A stretch of DNA of 64,000 nucleotides from Streptomyces sp. NRRL F-525 (lineage in GTDB: Bacteria; Actinomycetota; Actinomycetes; Streptomycetales; Streptomycetaceae): assembly GCF_000716605.1 (NCBI RefSeq), contig NZ_JNXE01000058.1, forward strand, positions 1-64,000, given 5' to 3'. The notes under the pieces are model-generated. The model saw only the letters and a program-made list of their open reading frames with translations. It did not search any database and was not told the DNA's origin. This document shows, piece after piece, positions 33,065 through 42,152 of the stretch; the stretch's first letter is position 1; each line of letters begins with the position of its first letter. The position numbers were made by a program, and so were the translations under genes.

Positions 33065-34261
33065 GTGGGGAAACGATTCGACTCCGGGGCACGGACCGGG
33101 GTGGTGATCGTCGGGGCGGGCCCGGCGGGGCTCGTCCTGGGGAACCTGCTGCTGGACCGCGGCATCGACTGCGTGATCCTGGAACGGCGTGGCCGCGAGG
33201 CGGTGGAGGGGCGGGCCAGAGCGGGATTCCTGGCCGCCCACTCCGTCCGCGTCCTCACCCGACACGGCCTGGCGGACGGGCTGTTGGCCAAGGGGCACAC
33301 CCACCGGACGTGTCTCTTCCGCAGTGAGCGCGGTGAATTCACCCTCGACTACGGCGAGTTGGGGCGCGGCGAGGTCCACACGGTCTACCCGCAGCAGGAG
33401 TTGGTACGGGACCTCCTCGCCGAATACCTCCGACGCGGCGGCGAGATCCGCTTCGACACGGAGGTCGAGGAGATCTCCGAGGACGGCCGGGTGCGGACCT
33501 CCGACGGCACGGACGTCACCGGCCGCTACGTCGCCGGGTGCGACGGACACCGGGGAGTCGCCCGCGCCACCATGACCGCCCACGGGACACGCACCGCCCG
33601 CTGGGACCACGGCGTGAGCTGGCTCGCGGTCCTGGTCGAGGCCGGGCCCAGCATGGAAGCCGTCGGATACGCCCTGCACGAACGGGGATTCGCCGGCCAC
33701 ATGGCCCGCACGGCGACCGTCACCCGCTACTACCTCCAGTGCCCGCGCAGAACCGATCCGGCCGACTGGAGCGAGGACCGGATCTGGGCCGAACTGGAAA
33801 CCCGGTTCCGTGTCGACGAGTTCGGCCAGCTCAAGGACGGCCCGGTCCTGGAGAAGGCGGTCGTCGACCTGCGCTCCGACGTCTTCGACACCCTCGGCGA
33901 AGGCCGCCTCTGGCTGGCGGGCGACGCGGCCGGCCTCATCAGTCCCTCCGCCGCCAAGGGCGCCAACCTCGCCGTACTCCAGGCCGAACGCCTCGCCCAG
34001 GCACTGACGTTGGCCCTGAAGCACGCCGACGAGACCGACCTCGCCCGCTACGCCGCCGACTGCCTGCCGCGCGTCTGGCGGGCCCACGAGTTCTCGCACT
34101 GGATGAGCGGCCTGCTGCACGGCCCGTCCGCCGAGGACGCCGAGCACACCGTCGAGGCCCACGCCCGCTACGGCCGCGCGCTCCAGTACGCCCGCCTGGA
34201 CAGCCTGCGCACCTCCCGCACGCACCAGGACTTCTTCGCCGAGAACTACACCGGCATCTGA
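33065..34261 (+). CDS. FAD-dependent aromatic hydroxylase, 4-hydroxybenzoate 3-monooxygenase (PobA)-like
   Basis: About 398 residues. GTG 33065 is preferred because of AGGGG just upstream; TTG 33035 and GTG 33059 are in frame. FAD motifs are clear: GVVIVGAGPAGLVLGNLLLDRG (GxGxxG), the DG motif (GRYVAGCDGHRGVARAT) and GRLWLAGDAAGLISPSAAKGANLA. The RYYLQCPRRTDPADWSEDRIW segment is PobA-like. Canonical PobA has AAHIVPPTGAKG where this has AAGLISPSAAKG, so the substrate may differ. It lies 58 bp before a methyltransferase gene, giving a hydroxylation and O-methylation pair. The 100 bp upstream are AT-richer than the surroundings. Confidence 0.82.
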   Translation: MGKRFDSGARTGVVIVGAGPAGLVLGNLLLDRGIDCVILERRGREAVEGRARAGFLAAHSVRVLTRHGLADGLLAKGHTHRTCLFRSERGEFTLDYGELGRGEVHTVYPQQELVRDLLAEYLRRGGEIRFDTEVEEISEDGRVRTSDGTDVTGRYVAGCDGHRGVARATMTAHGTRTARWDHGVSWLAVLVEAGPSMEAVGYALHERGFAGHMARTATVTRYYLQCPRRTDPADWSEDRIWAELETRFRVDEFGQLKDGPVLEKAVVDLRSDVFDTLGEGRLWLAGDAAGLISPSAAKGANLAVLQAERLAQALTLALKHADETDLARYAADCLPRVWRAHEFSHWMSGLLHGPSAEDAEHTVEAHARYGRALQYARLDSLRTSRTHQDFFAENYTGI

Positions 34262-34319
34262 GCCGTCTCCCGCCTTCCAACTCCCGTCTCCGTCCCCACG
34301 ATTCACCGGGAACCCCTTC

Positions 34320-35924
34320 ATGAACCTCCCCGTCGTACAGGCACGCCTCGCCGCGGCCGACGCAGCCCGCATCGAGCGCGCGGCGGCCTACGTCGAGACC
34401 CACGACACGGACCAGGTCCTGGCCGAACTCCTCCCGGCCCTCACCCCCGCCGAACGGGCGGACGTGGCACGCCACTTGGTCTTCGACCACACAGCGGTCC
34501 TGGTCTTCCCCGACTCCCTGGACGGCCTCTGCGAGGAACTCCGCCGCCTGGGCCACGAACCGGGCCCGGTCACCCCGAGCGTCGTGGTCCGCGACCGCCT
34601 GACCCGCCGCTACGGCCCGGAACTCGCCGACATCCCGGTAGGCATCGTGCACGTGGCGGTCGGCACCCGCAGCGTGGAGATCTTCGCGCTCCCGGTAGCC
34701 CCGGAGTCCGCACTGGAGGCAGTGGCCGCCGACGAACGCGAGGCGGAACACGAGTCCCACCACGCCTTCGCGGTCACGGCCCCCGGCCCGGTGGTCCCCG
34801 CAGGCCTACGACTCCTCCTCCAGGAGCGGGGCGGCGCGGTCCCCGACGGCGGCGGCTACAACGGCCACGAGAACGTCACCGTCCTCTACCACCGCACCAC
34901 CACCCACCACCGCTTCGAACTCCGCCTCCCCGGCCGCCACTTGCCCCTCCCCGACCCGACGACGGCCCTGCTCACCGTCATGACCGGAGCCTGGGCGACC
35001 CAAGCGGTGGCCACAATGGCCGAGTTGAACATCGCGGACCACCTGGCGGACCACCCCGGCATGTCGGCGGCGCGGCTGGCGGAACTCACCTCGACGCACC
35101 CGGACGCGCTGCGCCGCCTGCTCCGCTACCTGACCACCCTGGGCCTGCTGACGGCGGCGGACGACACCTACCACCTCACAGCGGCAGGCCAACCCCTGCG
35201 CACGGCAACGGAGTTCTCCCTGGCCCCGCTGGCCCAGCTCTACGCCGGCCCGTTCTACGACTCCTTCGCCGGCCTGACCCACTCCGTACGCACCGGCGAG
35301 GAAGCCTTCGCCCACCGCAACGGCCGGCACCACTTCCCCTACTTCGCCCAACACCCCGAACTGGGAAGCCTGTTCCACCGCGCGATGGCCTCCAGCGCGG
35401 AGATGTTCACCCCGGTCCCCACCCTGATCGACTTCTCGAAGGCGCGACGGGTGGTGGACGTGGGCGGCGGAAACGGCGCGCTGCTGGGCCGGTTGCTCCG
35501 CGCCCACCCCCATCTGGAGGGTGTCCTGTACGAACGCCCGGGCGCCCTGGACGCGGCCCGCCCCCACCTCCCCGAACGCTGCTCCTTCGTAGCCGGCGAC
35601 TTCACCCGCTCCGTACCGGAGGGAGGAGACGTCTACCTCCTCTCCCGAGTCCTCCACGACTGGGACGACGACCGCTGCCTGACGATCCTCGGCAGGTGCG
35701 CGGAGGCGATGCGCCCGGGTGCCCAACTCCTGGTGGTGGAGCGCCTGTTGCCGACACCGACGGCGGTCGCCTGGGACGTCCACATGCTGTGCAACGTGGG
35801 CGGCCAGGAACGCGACGAGGACCATTACCGGCGCCTGCTGGAGAAGGCGGGCTTCGAGGTGCGGACGAGTCACGCCCTGCCGCTGGGGGCGTCACTTGTC
35901 AGTGCTGTGCGGGCAACTCCCTGA
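34320..35924 (+). CDS. O-methyltransferase (class I, PF00891-like) with an extra N-terminal domain
   Basis: 534 residues, about 190 longer than ordinary small-molecule O-methyltransferases. From about residue 215 there is the dimerisation winged helix (TQAVATMAELNIADHLADHPGMSAARLAELTSTHPDALRRLLRYL) and the SAM site (RRVVDVGGGNGALLGRLLRAHP). The catalytic His is probably in LSRVLHDWDDDRC, followed by the NVGGQERDEDHYRRLLEKAGF end. Residues 1-200 are an unrecognised domain with a DTDQVLAELLPALTPAERADVARH helical start and a His-rich middle (EHESHHAFAV). It stands directly after the PobA-like gene. Confidence 0.82.
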   Translation: MNLPVVQARLAAADAARIERAAAYVETHDTDQVLAELLPALTPAERADVARHLVFDHTAVLVFPDSLDGLCEELRRLGHEPGPVTPSVVVRDRLTRRYGPELADIPVGIVHVAVGTRSVEIFALPVAPESALEAVAADEREAEHESHHAFAVTAPGPVVPAGLRLLLQERGGAVPDGGGYNGHENVTVLYHRTTTHHRFELRLPGRHLPLPDPTTALLTVMTGAWATQAVATMAELNIADHLADHPGMSAARLAELTSTHPDALRRLLRYLTTLGLLTAADDTYHLTAAGQPLRTATEFSLAPLAQLYAGPFYDSFAGLTHSVRTGEEAFAHRNGRHHFPYFAQHPELGSLFHRAMASSAEMFTPVPTLIDFSKARRVVDVGGGNGALLGRLLRAHPHLEGVLYERPGALDAARPHLPERCSFVAGDFTRSVPEGGDVYLLSRVLHDWDDDRCLTILGRCAEAMRPGAQLLVVERLLPTPTAVAWDVHMLCNVGGQERDEDHYRRLLEKAGFEVRTSHALPLGASLVSAVRATP

Positions 35925-35928
35925 AAGC

Positions 35929-37230
35929 TCACGGAAGTTGCTTCTTCTGACGGACGAGGTGGCCGGAGCTGAAAACGGCGCGAACGTGTCGCTGGTCGAT
36001 CAGATGGGAAATGTCCGCGACAGGGTCGGAGTCCAGCAGGACCGCGTCGGCGACGCTGCCCACAGCGACCGTTCCCGTCGCGTCCTGCTTGCCGACCTTC
36101 TCCGCCGCCCGGCTGGTGGCTGAGGTGATGACCGCGGAGTTCGGCACTCCGGCCTGGGCGAACAACTGCAGTTCGCGCAGCAGCGCGCGGGCGGGCGTGG
36201 GCATGACCCTTGCGATGTCACTGCCGGCGACGAGCCTGACGTTCGCTTCGTGGAAGATCGGCAGCGTACGCATCGCGTACTCGAACCGGACCCGGCACTC
36301 CTCCGCGGGATGCTTGGGGAACGGCTGGCCGTAGGTGGGACGCGCCCTGATCTCCTCGGCGCCGTCCGGCGTGAGAATGCCGTCGGTGATGAGCCGGTCC
36401 AGATAGTCGGGGTACGCCCCGTAGGCCAGTTGTTCCCAGGTGGCGACGGTCGGGCAGTAGAGCGTGCCCGCGTCAGCCATGAGGTCGGCCAGCTCGGCGG
36501 CTTCGCTCAGGTCGCCGGGATCCCGTGGAAGAGGGGAGTGTTCGATGCAGTCGGCGCCCGCCAGGACCGCCTCCCGCAGGTCCGCGCCCGTCGCGATGTG
36601 CACCAGCACCTTCTTGCCCGCCTCGTGCGCGGCGGCGATGATCAGCTCAAGTGCGGCCCTGGGAAGCCGTTGGCCGCCTCCGGGCTTGCCGTCGAACATG
36701 CACTTGACGTAGTCGACCTCATCGAGCGACACGCCCTGAAGGTACCGGCCGGCGTCGTCGGCGCTGCCTACTTCCATGATCCCGGACCGGTGACCCACGA
36801 GGCCGGTCACCGGCCAGCCGTCGATACCGGTGAAGACCGCTTCGGAGGTGAAGAGTGACGCCACGGCGGGGTCCGCTTTGCTCGCGTCGCGCAGCCTGGG
36901 ACTCAGTTCCGGCATCCCTCCGAGATCGCACACCGTGGTGACGCCCTCGGCGAGATACCCGGCGAGTACGTCCCGCAGGTGGGCGAACCGCTCGGGTTCG
37001 GGGAGGGCCGCGCCGTAGTCCCTCAGGTGCGTGTGGCTCTCCCACAGGCCAGGCATCAAGTAACCGCCACGGCCGTCGAGTTCGGGTTCTCCGGCCGGCG
37101 TCGAGGAGGTGTCGGTGCTCGACGGGCGGATGTCCGCGAACCGTCCGTCCGCGATCAGGACGTCCATTCCGGCTCGCGGAACGCCGCCGGTGCCGTCGAT
37201 GACGGTCACATCCTTGATGATCAAGGTCAT
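35929..37230 (-). CDS. Metal-dependent amidohydrolase family protein
   Basis: 433 residues with GAAGGG before the ATG. The metal ligands follow subtype order: HxH in ESHTHL (66 and 68), a possible carbamylated Lys in VDYVKCMFDG, His in VLVHIATG, His in DCIEHSP and Asp in VAGSDIARV. The N- and C-terminal strands make the usual small beta-sandwich. The family includes imidazolonepropionase- and prolidase-like enzymes. It is divergent from a MarR regulator with a strong operator between, so the substrate or a related compound is probably the MarR ligand. Confidence 0.88.
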   Translation of the reverse strand: MTLIIKDVTVIDGTGGVPRAGMDVLIADGRFADIRPSSTDTSSTPAGEPELDGRGGYLMPGLWESHTHLRDYGAALPEPERFAHLRDVLAGYLAEGVTTVCDLGGMPELSPRLRDASKADPAVASLFTSEAVFTGIDGWPVTGLVGHRSGIMEVGSADDAGRYLQGVSLDEVDYVKCMFDGKPGGGQRLPRAALELIIAAAHEAGKKVLVHIATGADLREAVLAGADCIEHSPLPRDPGDLSEAAELADLMADAGTLYCPTVATWEQLAYGAYPDYLDRLITDGILTPDGAEEIRARPTYGQPFPKHPAEECRVRFEYAMRTLPIFHEANVRLVAGSDIARVMPTPARALLRELQLFAQAGVPNSAVITSATSRAAEKVGKQDATGTVAVGSVADAVLLDSDPVADISHLIDQRHVRAVFSSGHLVRQKKQLP

Positions 37231-37258
37231 CCATCCCTTCGTGGGGCACGGTCAGTTA

Positions 37259-37297
37259 TATAGGAACCTATGTATCGACTATACATAGGTTCCTATA
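37259..37297. promoter_or_regulatory. MarR operator: perfect inverted repeat with 17-bp arms
   Basis: The arm at 37259-37275 (TATAGGAACCTATGTAT) is the exact reverse complement of 37281-37297, around a 5-bp spacer. It lies in the 80-bp gap between the amidohydrolase and marR. It is very AT-rich for this genome and covers both likely promoters (TATAxx elements on each strand). Confidence 0.88.
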
Positions 37298-37310
37298 CGC
37301 TGTGCACGTG

Positions 37311-37757
37311 ATGCTTCCGACCCCGAGTTCGCCGCCCACCACCCTGGTCAACACCGCTGCCCGCGTGCTCGCGAGGATCAACGACCGGCGCCTACGGCCG
37401 CTCGGGCTGGCCTTCGGGCAGGTGCCGGTGCTGGCCGCCCTCGGGCAGGGGGGCCCGCTGTCCCAGAAGGAGCTGGCCCGGCTGGCCCGGATCGAGCAGC
37501 CGTCCATGGCGCAGCTGCTGGCCCGTATGGAGCGGGACGGACTGGTCGAACGCGCACCCGACCCGGACGACCGACGCGTCAGCCTGATCTCACTGACCGC
37601 CGAGGGACAGGCGAAACTGCCCCAGGCCCATGCGGCGCTCCTGGACACCAACAGCCGGGCGCTCGACGGGTTCAGCCCGGACGAGATCGTGGTCCTGCAG
37701 GGCCTGCTGCGCAGATTTCTCGCGAACCTGGACGCGGAACTCGCCGATCAGCGATGA
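37311..37757 (+). CDS. MarR-family transcriptional regulator
   Basis: 148 residues from ATG 37311; GTG 37302 is also possible. The winged helix is QVPVLAALGQGGPLSQKELARLARIEQPSMAQLLARMERDGLVERAPDPDDRRVSLISLT, with the DDRR wing typical of MarR. It is divergent from the amidohydrolase gene and should bind the inverted repeat at 37259-37297 to repress both. Confidence 0.92.
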   Translation: MLPTPSSPPTTLVNTAARVLARINDRRLRPLGLAFGQVPVLAALGQGGPLSQKELARLARIEQPSMAQLLARMERDGLVERAPDPDDRRVSLISLTAEGQAKLPQAHAALLDTNSRALDGFSPDEIVVLQGLLRRFLANLDAELADQR

Positions 37758-37822
37758 CAGACCGGCGAGATCTCCCGTAGCCACCGCCTCAAGGGCGGCA
37801 GCGTCCCTTACGGCAGCGTCCC

Positions 37823-39496
37823 CTAACCCGCCTGTCCCATCCCCGCCGCGTTGGGCCAGCTCTGCGCGTTGGGCCACCCGGTCGCGGGTGCGGGTGCCAG
37901 GTTCTGCATGCCGTTGGGGCTGGTGGCGCCGCGTACCTGGGCGGCCGTGAGGCCGTTGCGGGCGGGGACGCCGGTGGGGGTCGGCCCCTGCGGGGGCATG
38001 GGTGCCGGGGCGGGGACGCCGTAGGGCTGTTGGGGCATCTGTGGCGGCGGAGCCTGCTGCATCGGCATCTGCTGAACCTGCGCGGCGGCCACCATCGGCT
38101 CGAACTGCGGCTGGGGCTGCGGCTGTTGGGGCTGCGGCACAGGCTGCGGCTGAGGCACCTGCATGGGCACCGGCTGAGGCTGCATCGGCATCTGAGCCGC
38201 CGCGGGCACCGGCATCGGCACCGGCATCGGCATGCCGACCCCCGACGTCCCCGTACCGAGGGCCTGCGCGGCGAGATTCTGCATCCCGGCGCCGTTCGTC
38301 GCCCCGACCAGGCGATCCACGGCCGCCGTACCCGAGCTGTAGTTGGTCCCTGTACCCAGCTCGGGTACGGCGGCTCCCCTCCTGGTCCCGTAGAGCACCT
38401 GTTCCATGCCGGACACCAGGCGACGCACGTCCGTCTGGGGGCGCACCACGAGCCGCAGGAAGCGGCTGGACGAACCGATCTTGTTGCCGCACTCGCGGAC
38501 CAGGATGCGGTGCTCGGTCAGCATCCGGTCCCGGACCACCGTTCCCTCGGCGCCGACGGGGAGGCGTACGAAGAGGAAGTTGCCCTGCGACGGATAGACC
38601 GTCAGGCCGGGCAGCGCGGAGAGATGGCTCGCCATGTCGAGCCGGTCGCGGCGCACCTGCTGGAGGCTCTGCGCGTACTCGGCGCCGTGCTCCTTGAGGA
38701 TGAACACCACATGCTCGGCAAAGGCGTTGAGGTTCCACTTGGGCAGCATCGTGCGGATACGGCCGGCCAGCGCGGGGTTCGCCACGAGGTAGCCGAACCG
38801 TATGCCGTGCAGGCCGAAGTTCTTGCCGAGGCTGCGCAGGACGACCACGTTGGGGCGGATCATCGCCTCTTGTACGACGCTGGGTTCGACCTCGGCGTCG
38901 GCGAACTCCAGGAACGACTCGTCGATGACGATCAGGTCCAAGTCCGCCATGGCGTCCATGAATTGGACCAGCGCCTGCTTGTGGATGAAGCCGCCGTCGG
39001 GGTTGTTCGGGTTGCAGATGACGGCGACCTTGGTGTTGCGCTTGCGGATGAACTCCGCGTACTGCGCGAGGTCGAGGGCGAAGCCGCTGGACTCCTGGAG
39101 CGGGAACATGTCGACCCGCTTGCCGGTCTCCATGGGTTGGTCGGTCCAGCGGCCGAAGGTGGGGACGGGGATGGCGAGGGACTCCCGGACCATCAAGTGG
39201 TCGATCCAGGTGATCAGTTCGGTGGAACCGTTGCCCATCGCCACGCACTGCGGCGGGAGTTGGAGCAGGTTGCAGAGCTCGGCCGTAATGGTGTCGGCGC
39301 TGCTCGGGTAGTACGTGATGATCTCGCGCAGCCGGGCCGCCATCTCGTCGAACATGGCGGGGGTGGGGAAGTACGGGTTGCACGGGATGCAGAAGTCCAC
39401 GGGACCGGTGCCGTCGCTCTCACGCGCCAACGCCGCCATCGACGGGCTGTGTGCCGCCGTACTGCGGAACAGCGAGGTGACGTTGGAGTCGGCCAA
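37823..39496 (-). CDS. Class I/II PLP aminotransferase (HisC/CobD-like) with long Pro/Gln/Met-rich tail
   Basis: 557 residues from TTG 39496, chosen because GGAGG lies 5 nt upstream and the protein then starts ADSNVTSLFRSTAAHSPSM. The fold-type-I domain (to about 375) has the substrate-site CIPCNPYFPTP, NPNNPDGG, the aspartate in LIVIDESFLEF, the PLP Lys in LRSLGKNFGLHG and the carboxylate Arg in FLRLVVRP. A linker leads to about 140 residues of Pro/Gln/Met repeats (PQPQP, MPMPVP) and two NGMQNLA-like motifs. The close conservation I recall in other Streptomyces suggests a genus-specific role, but the substrate is unknown. Confidence 0.85.
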   Translation of the reverse strand: MADSNVTSLFRSTAAHSPSMAALARESDGTGPVDFCIPCNPYFPTPAMFDEMAARLREIITYYPSSADTITAELCNLLQLPPQCVAMGNGSTELITWIDHLMVRESLAIPVPTFGRWTDQPMETGKRVDMFPLQESSGFALDLAQYAEFIRKRNTKVAVICNPNNPDGGFIHKQALVQFMDAMADLDLIVIDESFLEFADAEVEPSVVQEAMIRPNVVVLRSLGKNFGLHGIRFGYLVANPALAGRIRTMLPKWNLNAFAEHVVFILKEHGAEYAQSLQQVRRDRLDMASHLSALPGLTVYPSQGNFLFVRLPVGAEGTVVRDRMLTEHRILVRECGNKIGSSSRFLRLVVRPQTDVRRLVSGMEQVLYGTRRGAAVPELGTGTNYSSGTAAVDRLVGATNGAGMQNLAAQALGTGTSGVGMPMPVPMPVPAAAQMPMQPQPVPMQVPQPQPVPQPQQPQPQPQFEPMVAAAQVQQMPMQQAPPPQMPQQPYGVPAPAPMPPQGPTPTGVPARNGLTAAQVRGATSPNGMQNLAPAPATGWPNAQSWPNAAGMGQAG

Positions 39497-39549
39497 TGGA
39501 ACCTCCGTATGAAGGCGGGCCCGGCGGGGACGACCGGGCCCGTCGTCTT

Positions 39550-39581
39550 GGGTGGCCCGCGCGGGGGAGCACGGGCCACCC
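39550..39581 (-). terminator. Terminator after the exported aldose 1-epimerase gene
   Basis: GGGTGGCCCG (39550-39559) pairs with CGGGCCACCC (39572-39581) around a 12-nt loop, about 96 nt past the epimerase stop and before the aminotransferase start. Confidence 0.75.
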
Positions 39582-39676
39582 ATGGATACGGATACGCGAG
39601 TGGCGCTGTTCAACGGATGTGAAAATGGTGTGTGTTCGGGAACCCCGGGTCCGAACCAGCAGTCAGTGGTGGGACT

Positions 39677-40831
39677 TCAGCTGCTGAACGAGTGGATCGT
39701 CGTCGTGCGATACGTCTGACCAGGCCGCAGCACCGTCGTCGGCCACGACGGCTCGTTCGGGGAGTCCGGGAAGTGCTGGGTCTCCAGGGCCAGTCCGTCA
39801 CCCTGCCGGTAGGTCCGCCCCGACGTGCCGATCAGCGTGCCGTCGAGGAAGTTGCCCGAGTAGAACTGCAGCCCCGGCTGATCCGTGGAGATCTTCAACG
39901 TCCGCCCGGACGCCGGGTCCCGCAGCGTCGCGATGTGCTCCGGCTTCGCCGTGACTCCCTTGTCCAGCACCCAGTTGTGGTCGAAGCCCTTGGCCGTGAC
40001 CTGCTGCGGGTGCCCGGCGCGGATGTCCCGCCCGATCGGCTTCGCCTTGCGGAAGTCGAAGGGCGTACCCGCGATCGGCGCCAGTTCGCCCGTGGGGATC
40101 AGACCCGAGTCCGTGGGTGTGAACCGGCTTGCGGCGATGGAGAGTTCGTGGTCGTAGATGCCGCCGCTGCCCTCGCCCGCGAGGTTGAAGTACGTGTGGT
40201 TGGTGAGGTTGACGACCGTCGGCTTGTCGGTGGTGGCCTCGTAGTCGATACGCCAGTCGCCGTGCCTGGTGAGGGTGAAGGTCACCTTCGTCTTGAGGGT
40301 GCCGGGGTAGCCCATCTCGCCGTCCACGCTGGTGTAGTGGAGGTAGAGGCCGACGTCGGAACCCTTGGTGAAGGGCTCGATGTCCCAGACCTTCGTGTTG
40401 AAGCCCTTGGCACCGCCGTGCAGGCTGTTCACGCCGTCGTTGACGGAGAGCTGGTACGCCTTGCCGTCGAGGGTGAACTGGCCCTTGGCGATGCGGTTTC
40501 CGTACCGGCCGATGGTCGCGCCGAAGAACGTGGTGCCGGCGACGTACGCGGCGAGGTTGTCGTAGCCGAGCGACACGTTGGCGTACTTGCCGTGCCGGTC
40601 CGGGAGTTCGAGCGACTGGATGATGCCGCCGTAGGAGAGGACCTTCAGGCGGGTGCCGCCGTTGGCCAGCGACCAGCGGTAGACCTTCGTCCCGTCGGCG
40701 AGGGTCCCGAAGAGTTCCTTCACGGGCTTCTTGCCTCCCGAGGCAGCCTCCGCCGTACCCGTACCGAGCGCGCTCGCGGCGATACCGGCTGCCGCGGCGC
40801 CTGCAATGACCGTGCGTCTGTTCAGTTCCAT
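39677..40831 (-). CDS. Exported aldose 1-epimerase (galactose mutarotase), Tat signal
   Basis: 384 residues from ATG 40831. It starts MELNRRTVIAGAAAAG, a twin-arginine signal. The catalytic His residues are in VNSLHGGAKGF and NLTNHTYFNLAGEG, the active-site Asp/Glu are in YDHNWVLDKG-type and LETQHFPDSPN segments, as in GalM. Secretion is unusual for GalM but common in Streptomyces, where it interconverts anomers released by extracellular glycosidases. It lies after the ABC importer genes but behind a terminator hairpin, so it may be read at a lower level. A second, apparently cytoplasmic copy starts at the right edge of the window. Confidence 0.9.
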   Translation of the reverse strand: MELNRRTVIAGAAAAGIAASALGTGTAEAASGGKKPVKELFGTLADGTKVYRWSLANGGTRLKVLSYGGIIQSLELPDRHGKYANVSLGYDNLAAYVAGTTFFGATIGRYGNRIAKGQFTLDGKAYQLSVNDGVNSLHGGAKGFNTKVWDIEPFTKGSDVGLYLHYTSVDGEMGYPGTLKTKVTFTLTRHGDWRIDYEATTDKPTVVNLTNHTYFNLAGEGSGGIYDHELSIAASRFTPTDSGLIPTGELAPIAGTPFDFRKAKPIGRDIRAGHPQQVTAKGFDHNWVLDKGVTAKPEHIATLRDPASGRTLKISTDQPGLQFYSGNFLDGTLIGTSGRTYRQGDGLALETQHFPDSPNEPSWPTTVLRPGQTYRTTTIHSFSS

Positions 40832-40854
40832 TGAGCGGCTCCTGCACATGGAAG

Positions 40855-40898
40855 GGGCCCCGTCGTGCTGTGCGTGAGACAGGCAACTGACGGGGCCC
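40855..40898 (-). terminator. Hairpin after mmsB, possible partial terminator
   Basis: GGGCCCCGTC (40855-40864) pairs with GACGGGGCCC (40889-40898) with a 24-nt loop, between the mmsB stop and the epimerase start. Confidence 0.6.
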
Positions 40899-40907
40899 GG
40901 GCTGAAG

Positions 40908-42152
40908 TTACGATCCGGACTTGCGCTTGTTCCACACATCGAAGCCGACCGCGGCCAGCAGGGCGAGGCCCTTGATGACCTGTTGCCAGTCGGTGCCGAC
41001 GCTGAGGAGGTTCATGCCGTTGTTCAGCACGCCGAGGACGAGCCCACCGATGATCGCGCCGAGGACGGTACCCACACCGCCGCTCATGGACGCGCCACCG
41101 ATGAACGAGGAGGCGATGGCCTCGAGTTCGAAGCCGTCGCCCGCCTTCGGCGAGGCCGCGTTGAGGCGGGAGGTGACCACCAGACCCGCCAGGGCCGCGA
41201 GCACGCCCATGTTCAGGAACACCTGGAAGCTGACGCGCTTGTCCTTGACGCCGGACAGCTTCGCGGCCGGCAGATTGCCGCCGATCGCGTAGATGTGGCG
41301 GCCGAAGACGGTGTTGCGCATCACGTAGCCGTAACCGACCACCAGGACACCGAGGATGATCAGGATGACCGGCGCGCCGTTGTAGCTGGCGAGCAGCATG
41401 GTGAGCCAGACGATCGCGGCGACGATCGCGACCAGCTTGAGCAGGAACAGCTTCACCGGCGGCACGTCGAGCGAGAACTCCAGCTGCCGGCGCCGGTCGC
41501 GGACCTCCTGCCACACCACCGCGGCGACCATCGCCAGGCCCAACAGCAGGGTGATGTTGTGGTAGTTGGTGTTCGGGCCGACCGCGGGCAGGAAGCCGTT
41601 GCCGATCTTCTGCAGGCCGTTGGGGAACGGGCCCAGGGTCTGGCCCTGGAGCAGGATCTCCGTGAGGCCGCGGAAGAGCAGCATCCCGGCGAGGGTGACG
41701 ATGAAGGACGGTATGCCCGCGTAGGCGATCAACAGCCCCTGTACGGAGCCCGCGACGGCGCCCATCAGCAGGCACAGCACCAACGCGACGGGCCACGGCA
41801 CCTGGTGATTGACCATCAGGACCGCCGCGAAGGCACCCACGAACGCCGTCAGCGAACCGACCGACAGGTCGATGTGCCCGGCGATGATGACCATCATCAT
41901 GCCGATCGCGAGGATCAGGATGTAGCTGTTCTGCAGCACCAGGTTGGAGACGTTGCGCGGCAGCAGCAGGTCCCCGCCGGTCCACACCTCGAAGAGGATC
42001 ACGATCAGACCGAGGGCGATCAGCATGCCGTACTGGCGCATGTTGCGCCGCAGGCCGTCCAGCATCAGGTGCAACAGGCCGCCGCCCGCGGCCGATCCGC
42101 TCCCGCCCGGCGGCGCGGGGGCCGGGCTCTTGGCGGTCACGTCCGTGCTCAT
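40908..42152 (-). CDS. mmsB: Multiple-monosaccharide ABC importer, permease MmsB (GguB-like)
   Basis: 414 residues from ATG 42152, overlapping the mmsA stop (ATGA). There are about ten helices. The family motif [22 protein letters not shown] is near residue 85, and the C-terminal [44 protein letters not shown] is the coupling region of RbsC/XylH-type permeases. The extra loop ([20 protein letters not shown]) is typical of GguB. It works with MmsA and the ChvE-type lipoprotein to import hexoses or pentoses. Confidence 0.94.
   Translation of the reverse strand: MSTDVTAKSPAPAPPGGSGSAAGGGLLHLMLDGLRRNMRQYGMLIALGLIVILFEVWTGGDLLLPRNVSNLVLQNSYILILAIGMMMVIIAGHIDLSVGSLTAFVGAFAAVLMVNHQVPWPVALVLCLLMGAVAGSVQGLLIAYAGIPSFIVTLAGMLLFRGLTEILLQGQTLGPFPNGLQKIGNGFLPAVGPNTNYHNITLLLGLAMVAAVVWQEVRDRRRQLEFSLDVPPVKLFLLKLVAIVAAIVWLTMLLASYNGAPVILIILGVLVVGYGYVMRNTVFGRHIYAIGGNLPAAKLSGVKDKRVSFQVFLNMGVLAALAGLVVTSRLNAASPKAGDGFELEAIASSFIGGASMSGGVGTVLGAIIGGLVLGVLNNGMNLLSVGTDWQQVIKGLALLAAVGFDVWNKRKSGS

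Noticed and set aside
33065..35924. A full secondary-metabolite gene cluster
   Set aside because: Only two tailoring-type genes are present; no PKS, NRPS, terpene or RiPP core enzyme is seen nearby.
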